From: Pseudomonadota bacterium
GTDB lineage: Bacteria > Desulfobacterota > SM23-61
Direction: 5' to 3'
NCBI GenBank assembly: GCA_018819135.1
Contig: JAHJQK010000005.1
Location: 1 to 64,000, forward strand
Length of the DNA: 64,000 nucleotides
Both the position numbers and the translations under genes were made by a program. Below, in pieces: positions 43,003-52,035 of the stretch. Below the pieces are notes generated by a model. The model saw only the letters and a list, made by a program, of their open reading frames with translations. It was not told the DNA's origin and made no database searches. How positions within the stretch are numbered: position 1 is the first letter of the stretch; each line of letters begins with the position of its first letter.

Positions 43003-44153
43003 TTCCTCACCTCCTCGATCTTTTCCAAGATCTCCTGAGGGGTAATCATTGTGCCATCAATCTTGTTCACGGTAATTACCTCGGTCATCCCCTGGTTGAC
43101 CCTTTTGACTTCGCGGGAAATCTGTCCCATGTTCATTTCTGGAACGAGCAGGGTCTTGCCCGCCTGGGTCAGGGGTTCTACGAACCTGCGGGGGAAAGGC
43201 CAGAGGGTGATCAGCTTTAATAACCCCACTTTCATTCCCCGGGCCCGAGCTTCCACCATGGCTCGGTGAGCGGATCGCGCCGTGCATCCAAAGGCTACGA
43301 TGACCAGGTCTGCATCTTCAATATAAAATTTCTCAAACAGCTGAATGTCGTTGAAGTGGGTCGAGATTTTGCGGAAAAGGCGGAGTAAGAACGGCTCAAT
43401 CTCATCTTGACGCAGAGTGGGGAACCCCCGAATGTCGTGGACCAATCCAGTAACGTGGTAACGATACCCTTCACCAAAAATACCCATAGGCGGTACGCCG
43501 AAACTGGTATCTTCGTAAGGAAGGTACCACTCGGGGGGAACTGAAGGCTTAACCCGGTCGATGACCTCCACTTCACTGGAATCAGGCAAGACCACTTTTT
43601 CCCGCATGTGGGCGACCACTTCATCCATCAAGAGGATTACCGGAGTGCGGTACTTCTCTGAATAATAGAAAGCTTTTACCGTGAGGGAAAAGCTTTCCAT
43701 AACCGAAGTGGGGGAGAGCACGATGATCGGGTGATCCCCATGGGTGCCCCAGCGGGCTTGCATCACGTCTCCTTGCGAAGGGTTGGTGGGCAAACCCGTG
43801 CTCGGCCCACCCCGCATCACATTCACCACCACGCAAGGGACCTCGGCCATACAGGCAAACCCCAGATTCTCCTGCATGAGCGAAAAGCCAGGCCCGGAGG
43901 TGGCGGTCATGGATTTCACCCCCGCCAGCGAAGCACCGATTACCGCACCCATACTGGCAATTTCATCCTCCATCTGGATAAAGGTCCCGTCCACCTGGGG
44001 GAGCCGGGAGGAGAGGCGTTCGGCTATCTCGGAAGCCGGGGTAATCGGATAACCGGCGAAAAACCGGCATCCCGCCCTCAAGGCCCCTTCGGCACAGGCT
44101 TCATTCCCCTGCATAAGCTGCGCCTTGGGTTCAGGTTTTTTCTGATTATTCAT
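42999..44153 (-). CDS. korA: 2-oxoglutarate:ferredoxin oxidoreductase alpha subunit (kor operon 1)
   Basis: 384 residues: MQGNEACAEGALRAGC, FAGYPITPASEI, QMEDEIASMGAVIGAS and TSGPGFSLM define the pyrimidine-binding subunit. It overlaps korD by 8 bases and korB by 4. A sister subunit is encoded at 45743-46888 on the other strand. Confidence 0.93.
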   Translation of the reverse strand: MNNQKKPEPKAQLMQGNEACAEGALRAGCRFFAGYPITPASEIAERLSSRLPQVDGTFIQMEDEIASMGAVIGASLAGVKSMTATSGPGFSLMQENLGFACMAEVPCVVVNVMRGGPSTGLPTNPSQGDVMQARWGTHGDHPIIVLSPTSVMESFSLTVKAFYYSEKYRTPVILLMDEVVAHMREKVVLPDSSEVEVIDRVKPSVPPEWYLPYEDTSFGVPPMGIFGEGYRYHVTGLVHDIRGFPTLRQDEIEPFLLRLFRKISTHFNDIQLFEKFYIEDADLVIVAFGCTARSAHRAMVEARARGMKVGLLKLITLWPFPRRFVEPLTQAGKTLLVPEMNMGQISREVKRVNQGMTEVITVNKIDGTMITPQEILEKIEEVRK

Positions 44154-44403
44154 TCGCTACTTCCTCAACCTTATCGGCACTTTTTTTCCCTTCCTTTTTT
44201 TTGGGCGAACGGACATTGATGGCGAAATCAGGACAGCGCAATTGGCATAACTGGCACCCGGTACAGCGTTCCGGATCTTCCACATAAGGGGCCCCCGATT
44301 CATCCTGGGCCAAGACCCCGGCCGGACAGAAAGCCGCACATATCCCGCACCGCTTGCACCAACTTTTATAAATTTCTATGGAATATTTCCCCTTTTTAGC
44401 CAT
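44146..44403 (-). CDS. korD: 4Fe-4S ferredoxin-type delta subunit (kor operon 1)
   Basis: 85 residues with two clusters: CKRCGICAAFCP and CTGCQLCQLRCP. It passes electrons from the TPP subunit to free ferredoxin. It starts 4 bases after the sucD stop. Confidence 0.9.
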   Translation of the reverse strand: MAKKGKYSIEIYKSWCKRCGICAAFCPAGVLAQDESGAPYVEDPERCTGCQLCQLRCPDFAINVRSPKKKEGKKSADKVEEVANE

Positions 44404-44407
44404 TGGT

Positions 44408-45295
44408 TTATGATCCTTTTGTTTTCTCTAAAACCTGTTTAAGCGTCCAGGCCATAACCGCCGGATTTTCCACCACGGTAGCTCCCGCCGCCTGCAGGGC
44501 CTCCATTTTCCCTTTTGCTGAACCTCCTCCCCCGGAGATAACCGCTCCGGCGTGCCCCATGCGCCGGCCGGGAGGAGCGTTCTGCCCGGCGATAAAAGCT
44601 ACAACCGGTTTGGGAAAATGACTGGAACGAATATACTCGGCAGCCTCTTCTTCGGTCTCCCCGCCGATTTCGCCGAGCAGCATGACCGCCTCGGTTTGGG
44701 CATCTTCTGCAAAAAGCTTTAGGACATCGACGAAAGTCAATCCAATCACCGGATCCCCGCCGATGCCTACGCAGGTGGACTGGCCCAGGTCCAAGCGGGT
44801 CAGTTGGTCAACAACCTCATAGGTTAACGTCCCACTGCGGGAGATCACCCCGATGGTTCCAGGTTTATGTATGTATCCCGGAATGATGCCGATCTTACAT
44901 TTACCGGGGGTGGTTATTCCCGGACAATTAGGACCGAGCAGGCGGCTCTTTTTCCCTGCCAGGTATCCTTTGGCCATCACCATATCCAGGACAGGAATCC
45001 CTTCCGTAATACAGACGATGAGTTCCAGTCCTGCATCCGCCGCCTCCATGATGGCATCGGCCGCATAAGGAGGGGGTACGAAAAGGACCGACGCGTTCGC
45101 CCCTTTTTCCCGGACTGCTTCGGCCACCGTATTAAAAATGGGTAGGTCATCCATCTTTTCCCCACCCTTTCCAGGCGTCACTCCGCCGACCATCTTCGTC
45201 CCATAACCCACTGCCTGACGGGTGTGAAACATCCCCTGTTTCCCGGTAATCCCCTGGCAGATTACCTTTGTTTTTTCATCCACCAAGATGCTCAT
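44408..45295 (-). CDS. sucD: Succinyl-CoA synthetase alpha subunit
   Basis: 295 residues from ATG 45295 (AAAGG upstream): CoA-binding Rossmann part ([20 protein letters not shown]) and the phospho-histidine loop [16 protein letters not shown]. Linked to the kor genes that make its substrate. Its beta partner sucC is encoded 7 kb away at 52036-53199, an unusual split. Confidence 0.95.
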   Translation of the reverse strand: MSILVDEKTKVICQGITGKQGMFHTRQAVGYGTKMVGGVTPGKGGEKMDDLPIFNTVAEAVREKGANASVLFVPPPYAADAIMEAADAGLELIVCITEGIPVLDMVMAKGYLAGKKSRLLGPNCPGITTPGKCKIGIIPGYIHKPGTIGVISRSGTLTYEVVDQLTRLDLGQSTCVGIGGDPVIGLTFVDVLKLFAEDAQTEAVMLLGEIGGETEEEAAEYIRSSHFPKPVVAFIAGQNAPPGRRMGHAGAVISGGGGSAKGKMEALQAAGATVVENPAVMAWTLKQVLEKTKGS

Positions 45296-45331
45296 GGAAA
45301 TTTTTCCTTTTTTGAACAAAAACTTGCTTTC

Positions 45332-45360
45332 ATCTTATTAATTTGGCCCTCTCTCGTCAA
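45332..45360 (-). promoter_or_regulatory. Sigma-70 promoter of sucD-kor operon 1
   Basis: Minus strand TTGACG (45355-45360), 17-base spacer, TAAGAT (45332-45337). Predicted start about 45325, 30 bases before the sucD ATG. Confidence 0.65.
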
Positions 45361-45404
45361 GAGAAAAAGGGTAGTATTTCAATTCCCAAGGGCTAAGAAA
45401 AATC

Positions 45405-45434
45405 TTGACTCCATCTCTATTTTCAAGCGATATT
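45405..45434 (+). promoter_or_regulatory. Candidate promoter of kor operon 2
   Basis: TTGACT at 45405-45410 with GATATT 18 bases on. The -10 match is weak, but it lies at a fitting distance (about 60 bases) from the first gene of the operon. Confidence 0.35.
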
Positions 45435-45496
45435 ATTTTTATCTGCGAAAGGCATGTTTTGGTCCTTGTCGAAATAAAGTGAAGGGAGAAACCGGC

Positions 45497-45733
45497 TTGC
45501 CAGTTAAAGAAAAGAAAAAAAAGCCCACGCGTATCCATATTAACCAAAAATGGTGCAAAGGATGCTACATCTGCCTCGAAGCCTGCCCCAAGAAAGTTTT
45601 CGAGAAATCTCCGGAAGTCGCGGAGAAAGGGTTTAACCCCGTGGTCGTCGCCCATTCTGAGCAATGCACCCATTGTTGGCAATGTGAGATGCTTTGCCCG
45701 GATTTAGCCATTCACGTGGCCAAGGAAAGTTGA
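45497..45733 (+). CDS. korD: 4Fe-4S ferredoxin-type delta subunit (kor operon 2)
   Basis: 78-residue protein with clusters CKGCYICLEACP and CTHCWQCEMLCP. TTG 45497 is chosen because GGGAG lies 8 bases before it; a much longer open frame from 45224 overlaps sucD and the promoter region and is not protein-like. First gene of korDABC on the plus strand. Confidence 0.85.
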   Translation: MPVKEKKKKPTRIHINQKWCKGCYICLEACPKKVFEKSPEVAEKGFNPVVVAHSEQCTHCWQCEMLCPDLAIHVAKES

Positions 45734-45742
45734 GGGTCCCCC

Positions 45743-46888
45743 ATGCAACTGAAAAAAGTTAAAAGTTCCCTTAAACCCGGCTGGTACTTCATGCAAGGGG
45801 ATGAAGCATGCGCCGAAGGAGCTATCGCTGTCGGTTGTCGTTATTATGCCGGTTATCCCATTACTCCGGCCAGCGAAATCATGATCCGCATGGTCCATCG
45901 CCTTCCCGAGGTTGGGGGAGCCTTTATCCAAATGGAAGATGAAATTGCCTCAATCGCTTCGGTCATCGGAGCTTCTTGGGCCGGAGCCAAGGCCTTGACT
46001 GCCACCTCCGGTCCGGGTATCAGCCTGATGATCGAAGCCATCGGCTATGCCACAATCACCGAGACTCCTTGCGTGATCGTGGATGTCCAGCGAGCCGGTC
46101 CGAGCACAGGGCAAGCTACCCGCCCCGCGCAAGGGGACATCATGCAGGTTAAGTGGGGCCCCCATGGGGATAATGAAATCATCGCTCTATCTCCCTGGTC
46201 CGTACAGGAAATGTATGACCTAACCATCAAGGCTTTCAACCTTGCCGAGCGTTTCCGTGTCCCAACTTTCATCCTTGCCGACGAAGCCGTAGGCCACCTG
46301 CGGGAGACGCTGGTGGTAAAAGAAGAATTGGAAGTGTACGATCGTTACAAGGCTCCGGGCCTCCCTCCTTTCGGAACCGAAGAGCCAAACGGTGTCCCCC
46401 CCATGCCTTCCTTTGGAGAAGGGGCCAACCTTTTAGTCACCGGCTCCACTCATGATTCCTGGGGTTTTCGGAAGACGGCCGATTCCGCGGTTCAGGCCCG
46501 CCTGACCGAACGGCTGGTTCGTAAGGTTAAGGATTTTAAATCGGAAATCGTCGCGACTGAAAACCACTTTCTTGATGATGCCGTAGTAGGCGTTGTAGCC
46601 TATGGATTTACCGCCCGGGCTGCCTTTCGTGCTGTTAAGACTCTCCGGAGCCAAGGGATCAAGGCAGGTTTACTCCGTCTCATTTCGATTTGGCCTTTTG
46701 CCGAAGAGGCCATTGCTGAGTTGGGAAAGCAATGCGGCGTTATCTTTGTTCCGGAAATGAACCGGGGCCAGGTTGCCGGTGAACTTAAGAAATATACCTC
46801 CACCCCGGTCATATCCTTACCCAAGACCAACGGCGAAGTCATTGAACCTGGAGAGATCGTTGCCGGAATAAGGAGAAACATGGCATGA
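45743..46888 (+). CDS. korA: 2-oxoacid:ferredoxin oxidoreductase alpha subunit (kor operon 2)
   Basis: 381 residues, clearly homologous to the operon 1 subunit along its length (MQGDEACAEGAIAVGCRYY, AGYPITPASEIMIRM, TSGPGISLMIEA) but well diverged in the second half. Which 2-oxoacid each isoenzyme takes cannot be read from sequence. Confidence 0.92.
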   Translation: MQLKKVKSSLKPGWYFMQGDEACAEGAIAVGCRYYAGYPITPASEIMIRMVHRLPEVGGAFIQMEDEIASIASVIGASWAGAKALTATSGPGISLMIEAIGYATITETPCVIVDVQRAGPSTGQATRPAQGDIMQVKWGPHGDNEIIALSPWSVQEMYDLTIKAFNLAERFRVPTFILADEAVGHLRETLVVKEELEVYDRYKAPGLPPFGTEEPNGVPPMPSFGEGANLLVTGSTHDSWGFRKTADSAVQARLTERLVRKVKDFKSEIVATENHFLDDAVVGVVAYGFTARAAFRAVKTLRSQGIKAGLLRLISIWPFAEEAIAELGKQCGVIFVPEMNRGQVAGELKKYTSTPVISLPKTNGEVIEPGEIVAGIRRNMA

Positions 46889-47652
46889 ACGAAAAAATTT
46901 TTCAGATGATCAACCAGGAGGCTTTTCCGACTCCTTTCTGCCCGGGATGTGGCCATGGCATTCTGATGGGTGCTATTCTGCGGGCCATTGCCGAACTTGA
47001 ATATGACCTGAAGCAAATGCTCTTTGTTTCAGGGATCGGCTGTGCGGCTTGGATTCCCAGCCCCCACTTTAAGGCTGATACTTTACATACCCTCCATGGC
47101 CGGGCAATCGCTTACGCCACCGGGGCCAAGCTTTATAATCCCAAGTTGAAGGTTGTGGTCATCAGCGGGGATGGCGACTTGAGTTCCATCGGGGGCAACC
47201 ATCTCATTCATGCTGCCCGGAGAAATATGGATATGACCGTCATTTGTGCCAACAACTCTATATACGGCATGACCGGCGGGCAGATGGCCTCTACCACTCC
47301 TCTCGGCTCCCTGACCGCCACCACCCCGAAAGGAAACCAGGAGCCTCCCTTTGACCTATGTAAGCTTGCTGAAGCTGCCGGAGCTACCTATGTAGCCCGA
47401 CATCCCGTCGCTACTCCCATCCCCCTAATCCGAACTTTGAAGAAGGCCATGGCTCATCAGGGCTTTGCTTTCGTGGAAGTCCTTTCCCCATGTCCCACTC
47501 AATTCGGACGGCGCAATGCTTTCCCGACGGCCTTCGCCATGATCAAAGCCTTGAAAAGCAGTTGCCTATCAGTTGAAAAAGCCAAAAACCTGAGCCAAGA
47601 AGACCTCCTGGGGAAAGTAATCGTGGGAGAATTGGTGAATGCCAACATATAG
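46885..47652 (+). CDS. korB: 2-oxoacid:ferredoxin oxidoreductase beta subunit (kor operon 2)
   Basis: 255 residues: FCPGCGHGILMGAI, the TPP metal motif SGDGDLSSIGGNH and NNSIYGMTGGQMASTTP. It overlaps korA by 4 bases (ATGA). Confidence 0.92.
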   Translation: MNEKIFQMINQEAFPTPFCPGCGHGILMGAILRAIAELEYDLKQMLFVSGIGCAAWIPSPHFKADTLHTLHGRAIAYATGAKLYNPKLKVVVISGDGDLSSIGGNHLIHAARRNMDMTVICANNSIYGMTGGQMASTTPLGSLTATTPKGNQEPPFDLCKLAEAAGATYVARHPVATPIPLIRTLKKAMAHQGFAFVEVLSPCPTQFGRRNAFPTAFAMIKALKSSCLSVEKAKNLSQEDLLGKVIVGELVNANI

Positions 47653-47666
47653 AAATTTATTATAGC

Positions 47667-47819
47667 GGACGCAGATGAAGGCAGAAGGTGCAGATAAAAA
47701 ACCCGTAAAGCGTGAGAGCGCCAGGCGCAAGTGGAATGAAAAATATTTAAATCGCCCTCGCGTCTAACGCCTTGCGACTTACGGTTTTTATCTGCGTGTA
47801 TCTGCGAAAATCTGCGTCC
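47667..47819. repeat. GCAGAT-family element inside kor operon 2
   Basis: GGACGCAGATGAAGGCAGA left arm and inverted TCTGCGTGTATCTGCG right arm. Between them is a second inverted pair (CGTAAAGCG/CGACTTACG and CCAGGCGCAAG/AACGCCTTGCG). It separates korB from korC by about 200 bases, where operon 1 has 68. Confidence 0.7.
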
Positions 47820-47849
47820 CATTATTGAAGAAAAAGATTGGAGCCGATC

Positions 47850-48389
47850 ATGATTCAGGTTCGTTTTGCAGGATTGGGAGGTCAGGGCATCATCTTGATG
47901 GGAGAGATTTTAGGCGAAGCCGCCGTCATCGAAAAAAAATACGTGGGCCAAACTTCTTCTTATGGCTCAGAAGCCAGGGGTTCGGCCTGTAAGGCAGATG
48001 TGGTCATCTCCGATTCGTGGATCGACTACCCCGAGGTCACCGAAGCCGATGTTTTGGCCTGTATGTCCCAAGGAACCTACGAGCAGCATAAAACCAAAGT
48101 CAATCCCTTGACCGGCATCATTTTCTTCGATTCCCCTATGGTGAAGCCCGACCCTTCATCCCCTTTCCGACACATTCCGGTTCCAGCTACTGAAAAGGCC
48201 TTAAAAGAATTCGGCAATCGGATGGTGGCCAACATGCTCCTATTAGGAGCAGTAATCAAGACCCTTGGTTTAATTCGGGAAGAATCTCTTCTGCAGGCGG
48301 TAACCAGCCGGGTCCCTTCCTCTTTTTTGGAATTGAATAAAAAAGCCCTTGCTTTGGGATTCGCATTAGGTTCAATAGAACCACTTTAA
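47850..48389 (+). CDS. korC: 2-oxoacid:ferredoxin oxidoreductase gamma subunit (kor operon 2)
   Basis: 179 residues from ATG 47850 (RBS GGAG): RFAGLGGQGIILMGEILGEAA and YGSEARGSACKADVVIS. Last gene of operon 2. Confidence 0.9.
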   Translation: MIQVRFAGLGGQGIILMGEILGEAAVIEKKYVGQTSSYGSEARGSACKADVVISDSWIDYPEVTEADVLACMSQGTYEQHKTKVNPLTGIIFFDSPMVKPDPSSPFRHIPVPATEKALKEFGNRMVANMLLLGAVIKTLGLIREESLLQAVTSRVPSSFLELNKKALALGFALGSIEPL

Positions 48390-48771
48390 ACCAAAGAATA
48401 GTTCTTTTATAAACAATTTCATGAAGAGGAAAGAGCTAAAAAGGCTTTTCCTTCTCCGTTGTTCCCTTGCCCGCCTGAGCTACAATAAACGCGGATAAAA
48501 ATAAGCGAGGGTCAGGTGGCATAGCTGGCCCACTTCTAGTTTTTGCGCAGGTAACCCCGGGAACCTGGGTCAATGCCTTGCTCGCCATGATTCCTCGATC
48601 ATGACCCTCCAATCCGGGCGAAAACCTAAAACTGGGGGTGGGCAAGGGGCGGAATAGGCATTGACGATTAATCCAAAAATCGTTATTATGCCAGGTGAAG
48701 AGGCTAAGGGGGAGTTTTTTGCCAACCTGTTTGGTTTACAGCATAACCTATCGAAAAGGAGGGTGGAGCCA
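48390..48771. other. Intergenic region before the TRAP operon
   Basis: A weak imperfect hairpin (AGGAAAGAGC/GGCTTTTCCT, 48430-48455) may end the kor transcript. On the minus strand an open frame of about 50 codons (MASKALTQVPGVTCAKTR onward, ending near 48436) has no recognised family. The TRAP promoter lies at the end of the region. Confidence 0.4.
48661..48689 (+). promoter_or_regulatory. Sigma-70 promoter of the TRAP operon
   Basis: TTGACG (48661-48666), 17-base spacer, TATTAT (48684-48689). Predicted start about 48696, 76 bases before dctP. Confidence 0.65.
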
Positions 48772-49761
48772 ATGCAAATCACGAAGAAGAGGATTACAGG
48801 CATCATGATCGGCCTACTGGCATTTGGCTTGATGGCCGGTGCCACCTGGGCCCAGACCAAGTGGGATATGCCCATGGCTTATCCCGTGAACAACTTCCAC
48901 AGCGTCAACGGGCAGAAGTTCGCTGACGCGGTGAAGCAGCGTTCCCAGGGCAAGCTGGAGATCGTCGTCCACGCCGGAGCATCGCTGTTTAAGGCACCGG
49001 AGATAAAGCGCGCCGTGCAGACCGGCCAGGCACAGATCGGCGAAGCGCTGATGGTGCTGCTGGCCAATGAGAACCCCCTCTATGAAGCGGATGGCGTACC
49101 TTTTCTTGCCACCGGCTTCGACCAAGTCTGGAAGCTCTACCAAGCGCAAAAGCCCTTCGTTAATAAGCACCTGGAAGCGCAGGGCATGAAGCTCCTCTAT
49201 GCGGTGCCTTGGCCGCCGCAGGGCCTTTATTCCAACCGCGAGATCAAGACGGTGAAGGATTTGGAGGGCTTGGCTTGGCGGGCTTACAGCCCGGCGACGA
49301 TGCGGATTGCTGAGCTGGTCAAGGCGCAACCAGTCACCGTTCAGGCTGCTGAACTCAGCCAGGCGCTGGCCACCGGCAAGGTTAATGCCATGATGACCTC
49401 AGGAGCCACCGGGGTAGACAGCAAGGTTTGGGAACAGGTCAAATACTTCAATGACACCCAAGCCTGGCAACCCAAGAACATGGTAATTGTGAATAAAGCC
49501 AGCTTCAACAAACTGGACAAGGCGACCCAAAAGATCCTCCTGGAGGAGGCCAAGAACGCCGAGGCCGCCGGCTGGGAAGCCAGTAAGAAGGTCACCGCCG
49601 TCTCCATCGAGACCTTAAAGAAAAACGCGATGGTTGTGCAACCGCCCAGCCCAGAGCTGCAGCAGGGCCTGGCCAAGGTCGGCAAGGTTATGGCCGAGGA
49701 ATGGCTCAAGAAGGCGGGGGCCGACGGGAAGAAGTTACTGGAAGAGTACCGGAAGAAGTAG
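48772..49761 (+). CDS. dctP: TRAP transporter substrate-binding protein (DctP family)
   Basis: 329 residues from ATG 48772, which has AAAGGAGG upstream; the longer frame from 48661 starts inside the promoter. Signal peptide to about residue 27 (LLAFGLMAGATWAQ|T). DctP features include the GLYSNREIKTVKDLEGLAWR strand with the carboxylate-binding arginine. Ligand unknown. GC content of the three TRAP genes looks higher than that of neighbours. Confidence 0.92.
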   Translation: MQITKKRITGIMIGLLAFGLMAGATWAQTKWDMPMAYPVNNFHSVNGQKFADAVKQRSQGKLEIVVHAGASLFKAPEIKRAVQTGQAQIGEALMVLLANENPLYEADGVPFLATGFDQVWKLYQAQKPFVNKHLEAQGMKLLYAVPWPPQGLYSNREIKTVKDLEGLAWRAYSPATMRIAELVKAQPVTVQAAELSQALATGKVNAMMTSGATGVDSKVWEQVKYFNDTQAWQPKNMVIVNKASFNKLDKATQKILLEEAKNAEAAGWEASKKVTAVSIETLKKNAMVVQPPSPELQQGLAKVGKVMAEEWLKKAGADGKKLLEEYRKK

Positions 49762-49788
49762 ATCTGGCCGCCTGAACGGGAGAATTTT

Positions 49789-50298
49789 TTGCGCAAAGTG
49801 TTAGACAGGCTATATTGGAGCTGCGGCGTGTTGGCCGGGATTTTTATGGTCGGCATTGCTGGGTTCATTTTGATCGCGCTGGCCGGTGCGCTTTTCGGAT
49901 TCGTCACCCGCAGCATGGACGAATTTGCTGGCTATTCCATGGCCGCATCGGCCTTCTTGGGTTTGTCCTACACTTTCCACTCCAATGAGCACATCCGCGT
50001 CACTCTCTTTATTCACCGTTTCCAAGGGCGCCCGCGTAACCGCCTGGAGATTTGGTGCCACCTCCTGGGGATGGTGCTGGCTGGCTTCTTTGCTTGGTAT
50101 AGCGTCAAGATGACGATCGTCTCCTGGCAGATAAATGACCTGAGCCAAGGGCTCATTCCTGTGCCCCTTTGGATTCCCCAACTAGGCATGGCCATCGGTA
50201 CCGTCGTCCTGACCATCGCCATGATCGACCGGCTGTTGAGTCTCACCACCGGCAGGGCGCTGTTGGACCAGGACCAGCAAAGCCTGGCAGGACATTAA
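49789..50298 (+). CDS. dctQ: TRAP transporter small permease (DctQ family)
   Basis: 169 residues with four membrane segments and FGFVTRSMDEFAGYSM, typical of DctQ. TTG start at 49789 with GGGAG upstream. Sits between dctP and dctM. Confidence 0.85.
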   Translation: MRKVLDRLYWSCGVLAGIFMVGIAGFILIALAGALFGFVTRSMDEFAGYSMAASAFLGLSYTFHSNEHIRVTLFIHRFQGRPRNRLEIWCHLLGMVLAGFFAWYSVKMTIVSWQINDLSQGLIPVPLWIPQLGMAIGTVVLTIAMIDRLLSLTTGRALLDQDQQSLAGH

Positions 50299-50301
50299 AG
50301 T

Positions 50302-51612
50302 ATGTCTGAAACTACGCTGATCTTGGTTTTCCTCGTTTCCCTATTTGTCCTGCTAGGCTCGGGCGTGTGGGTGGGATTGTCGCTCATGGGCGTCGCCTGG
50401 ATCGCCATGGAGTTCTTCACCACGCGGCCTGCCGGCGATGCCATGGCGACAACAGTGTGGGGATCGCTGTCGAGTTGGACTCTAACCGCGTTGCCGCTTT
50501 TCATCTGGATGGGTGAGATTCTGTTTCGCTCGCGCCTGTCCGAAGACCTGTTCAGTGGGCTCGCCCCATGGATGGGCAATCTCCCAGGGCGCCTGATGCA
50601 TATCAATGTGGTCGGCTGCGCGATCTTTGCGGCTATTTCGGGGTCATCTGCCGCAACCTGCGCTACGATCGGCAAAATGTCGATCCCCGAACTCCGCAGC
50701 CGCAAATATCCGGAAACCATGGTGGTCGGCAGCCTTGCCGGATCGGGGACGCTTGGCCTGCTCATTCCTCCTTCGATTATCCTAATCGTCTATGGGGTAG
50801 CGACTGAGGTATCCATCGCCCAACTCTTCATCGCCGGTGTGTTGCCGGGGCTTATGCTTGCAGCTCTTTTCATGGGGTATCTCGGCATCTGGTCGCTGCT
50901 CAATGCCGATAAAGTCCCGCCCAATGATATCCGGATGACCTTCCTCCAGAAAATCAAAGCATCCCGTGGGCTGATCCCCGTATTGCTGCTAATCATCTCT
51001 GTTTTGGGGTCGATCTATGGCGGTTATGCAACGGCAACAGAAGCGGCGGCAATCGGCGTCGTAGGAGCGCTGCTGCTCTCCTGGTGGCAGGGGGTCATGA
51101 ATTGGAGCACGTTCGTCACCAGCCTCCTCGGCGCTACCCGTACTTCCACGATGATCATGCTGATTCTGGCGGGCTCATCCTTCCTGTCCCTGGCCATGGG
51201 GTTTACCGGCCTGCCGCGCAACCTCGCCCAGTGGATTGGCAATCTGCAGCTTTCGCCCTTACAGCTTATCTTCGCGCTGATGGTTTTCTTTATCATCCTT
51301 GGCTGCTTCCTTGACGGTATCTCGATGGTGGTGCTGACCATGGCGGTACTGTTGCCGATGGTCCAGGAGGCGAAGTTCGACCTCATCTGGTTTGGCATCT
51401 TCATCGTCATTGTGGTGGAGATGGCGCAGATTACTCCTCCCGTGGGCTTCAACCTGTTCGTCCTACAGGGGCTTACGGGCCATTCGATCTTTTTCGTCAG
51501 CCGGACAGCATTTCCCTATTTTATTCTGATGGTGGTAGCGGTGGCGCTGATTGTCGCCTTCCCGGAGATTGCGACTTATCTTCCAAGCCAAATGCGTCCG
51601 GTGCCCCGCTGA
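50302..51612 (+). CDS. dctM: TRAP transporter large permease (DctM family)
   Basis: 436 residues, about 12 hydrophobic segments, with SGSSAATCATIGKMSIPEL and GTLGLLIPPSIILIVYG, the DctM signatures. Forms the sodium-driven import channel with DctQ. A 60-base sample (50401-50460) is 38/60 G+C against 29/60 in korA at 46201-46260. Confidence 0.92.
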   Translation: MSETTLILVFLVSLFVLLGSGVWVGLSLMGVAWIAMEFFTTRPAGDAMATTVWGSLSSWTLTALPLFIWMGEILFRSRLSEDLFSGLAPWMGNLPGRLMHINVVGCAIFAAISGSSAATCATIGKMSIPELRSRKYPETMVVGSLAGSGTLGLLIPPSIILIVYGVATEVSIAQLFIAGVLPGLMLAALFMGYLGIWSLLNADKVPPNDIRMTFLQKIKASRGLIPVLLLIISVLGSIYGGYATATEAAAIGVVGALLLSWWQGVMNWSTFVTSLLGATRTSTMIMLILAGSSFLSLAMGFTGLPRNLAQWIGNLQLSPLQLIFALMVFFIILGCFLDGISMVVLTMAVLLPMVQEAKFDLIWFGIFIVIVVEMAQITPPVGFNLFVLQGLTGHSIFFVSRTAFPYFILMVVAVALIVAFPEIATYLPSQMRPVPR

Positions 51613-51825
51613 AGTGAAGGTTGGCCTTTATAGATCAGCCTCTGGCCTCTCCGGGGAGCTAATTCGCGGCAATCAAGGAGTTTTTACCAGAAGGAAAGTT
51701 TTTCCCCCGATCTAAACCGCTTGATAAAAAAGGGGAAATTTATAGTTTTATGGACCCCCCTTTTCTGCCCTTCTCTGCTACATTCCTAACTGAGATCTTG
51801 GAGAAAATACAAAGGAGGACCAAGG

Positions 51826-51924
51826 ATGCCACTCTATAATGCTTCCAAAGATGTTAGGGTAAAAAACAGAGAAGGGGTAGCTACAATCACATTGAACCGC
51901 CCGGACCGGCTTAACGCGATCTCC
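51826..51924 (+). pseudogene. Enoyl-CoA hydratase/isomerase, N-terminal fragment
   Basis: AGGAGG plus ATG, then MPLYNASKDVRV, GVATITLNRPDRLNAIS: a crotonase N terminus of 33 residues. It breaks off at about 51924 and runs into unrelated frame. The intact RBS shows that a full gene once stood here. An upstream region of about 210 bases (51613-51825) has no other gene. Confidence 0.75.
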
Positions 51925-51935
51925 GATTTCTCTTA

Positions 51936-52032
51936 CTGCAGCAGAATGGGCAGAGGGATTTGGATTTGGCAGATGATGTTTATGTTCTGCAGACCGGGCG
52001 GGTTATCAGGGAAGGGAACCCTGCCGAATTAC
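51936..52032 (+). pseudogene. Branched-chain amino-acid ABC ATPase (LivF), C-terminal fragment
   Basis: In another frame the sequence reads QQNGQRDLDLADDVYVLQ, TGRVIREGNPAELL, matching the LivF C terminus (VEQN ... LADRGYVLQTGRV ... ELL). Its frame then runs into the 3' end of convergent sucC. Together with the crotonase fragment it is a deletion or rearrangement scar. Confidence 0.7.
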
Positions 52033-52035
52033 TCA

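Noticed and set aside
45224-45496. N-terminal extension of the operon 2 ferredoxin
   Set aside because: It overlaps sucD's start and both promoters, has no homology, and an RBS-supported TTG is at 45497.
48436-48645. 69-codon minus-strand ORF before the TRAP operon
   Set aside because: No RBS or recognisable family, and it faces into the kor operon's end.
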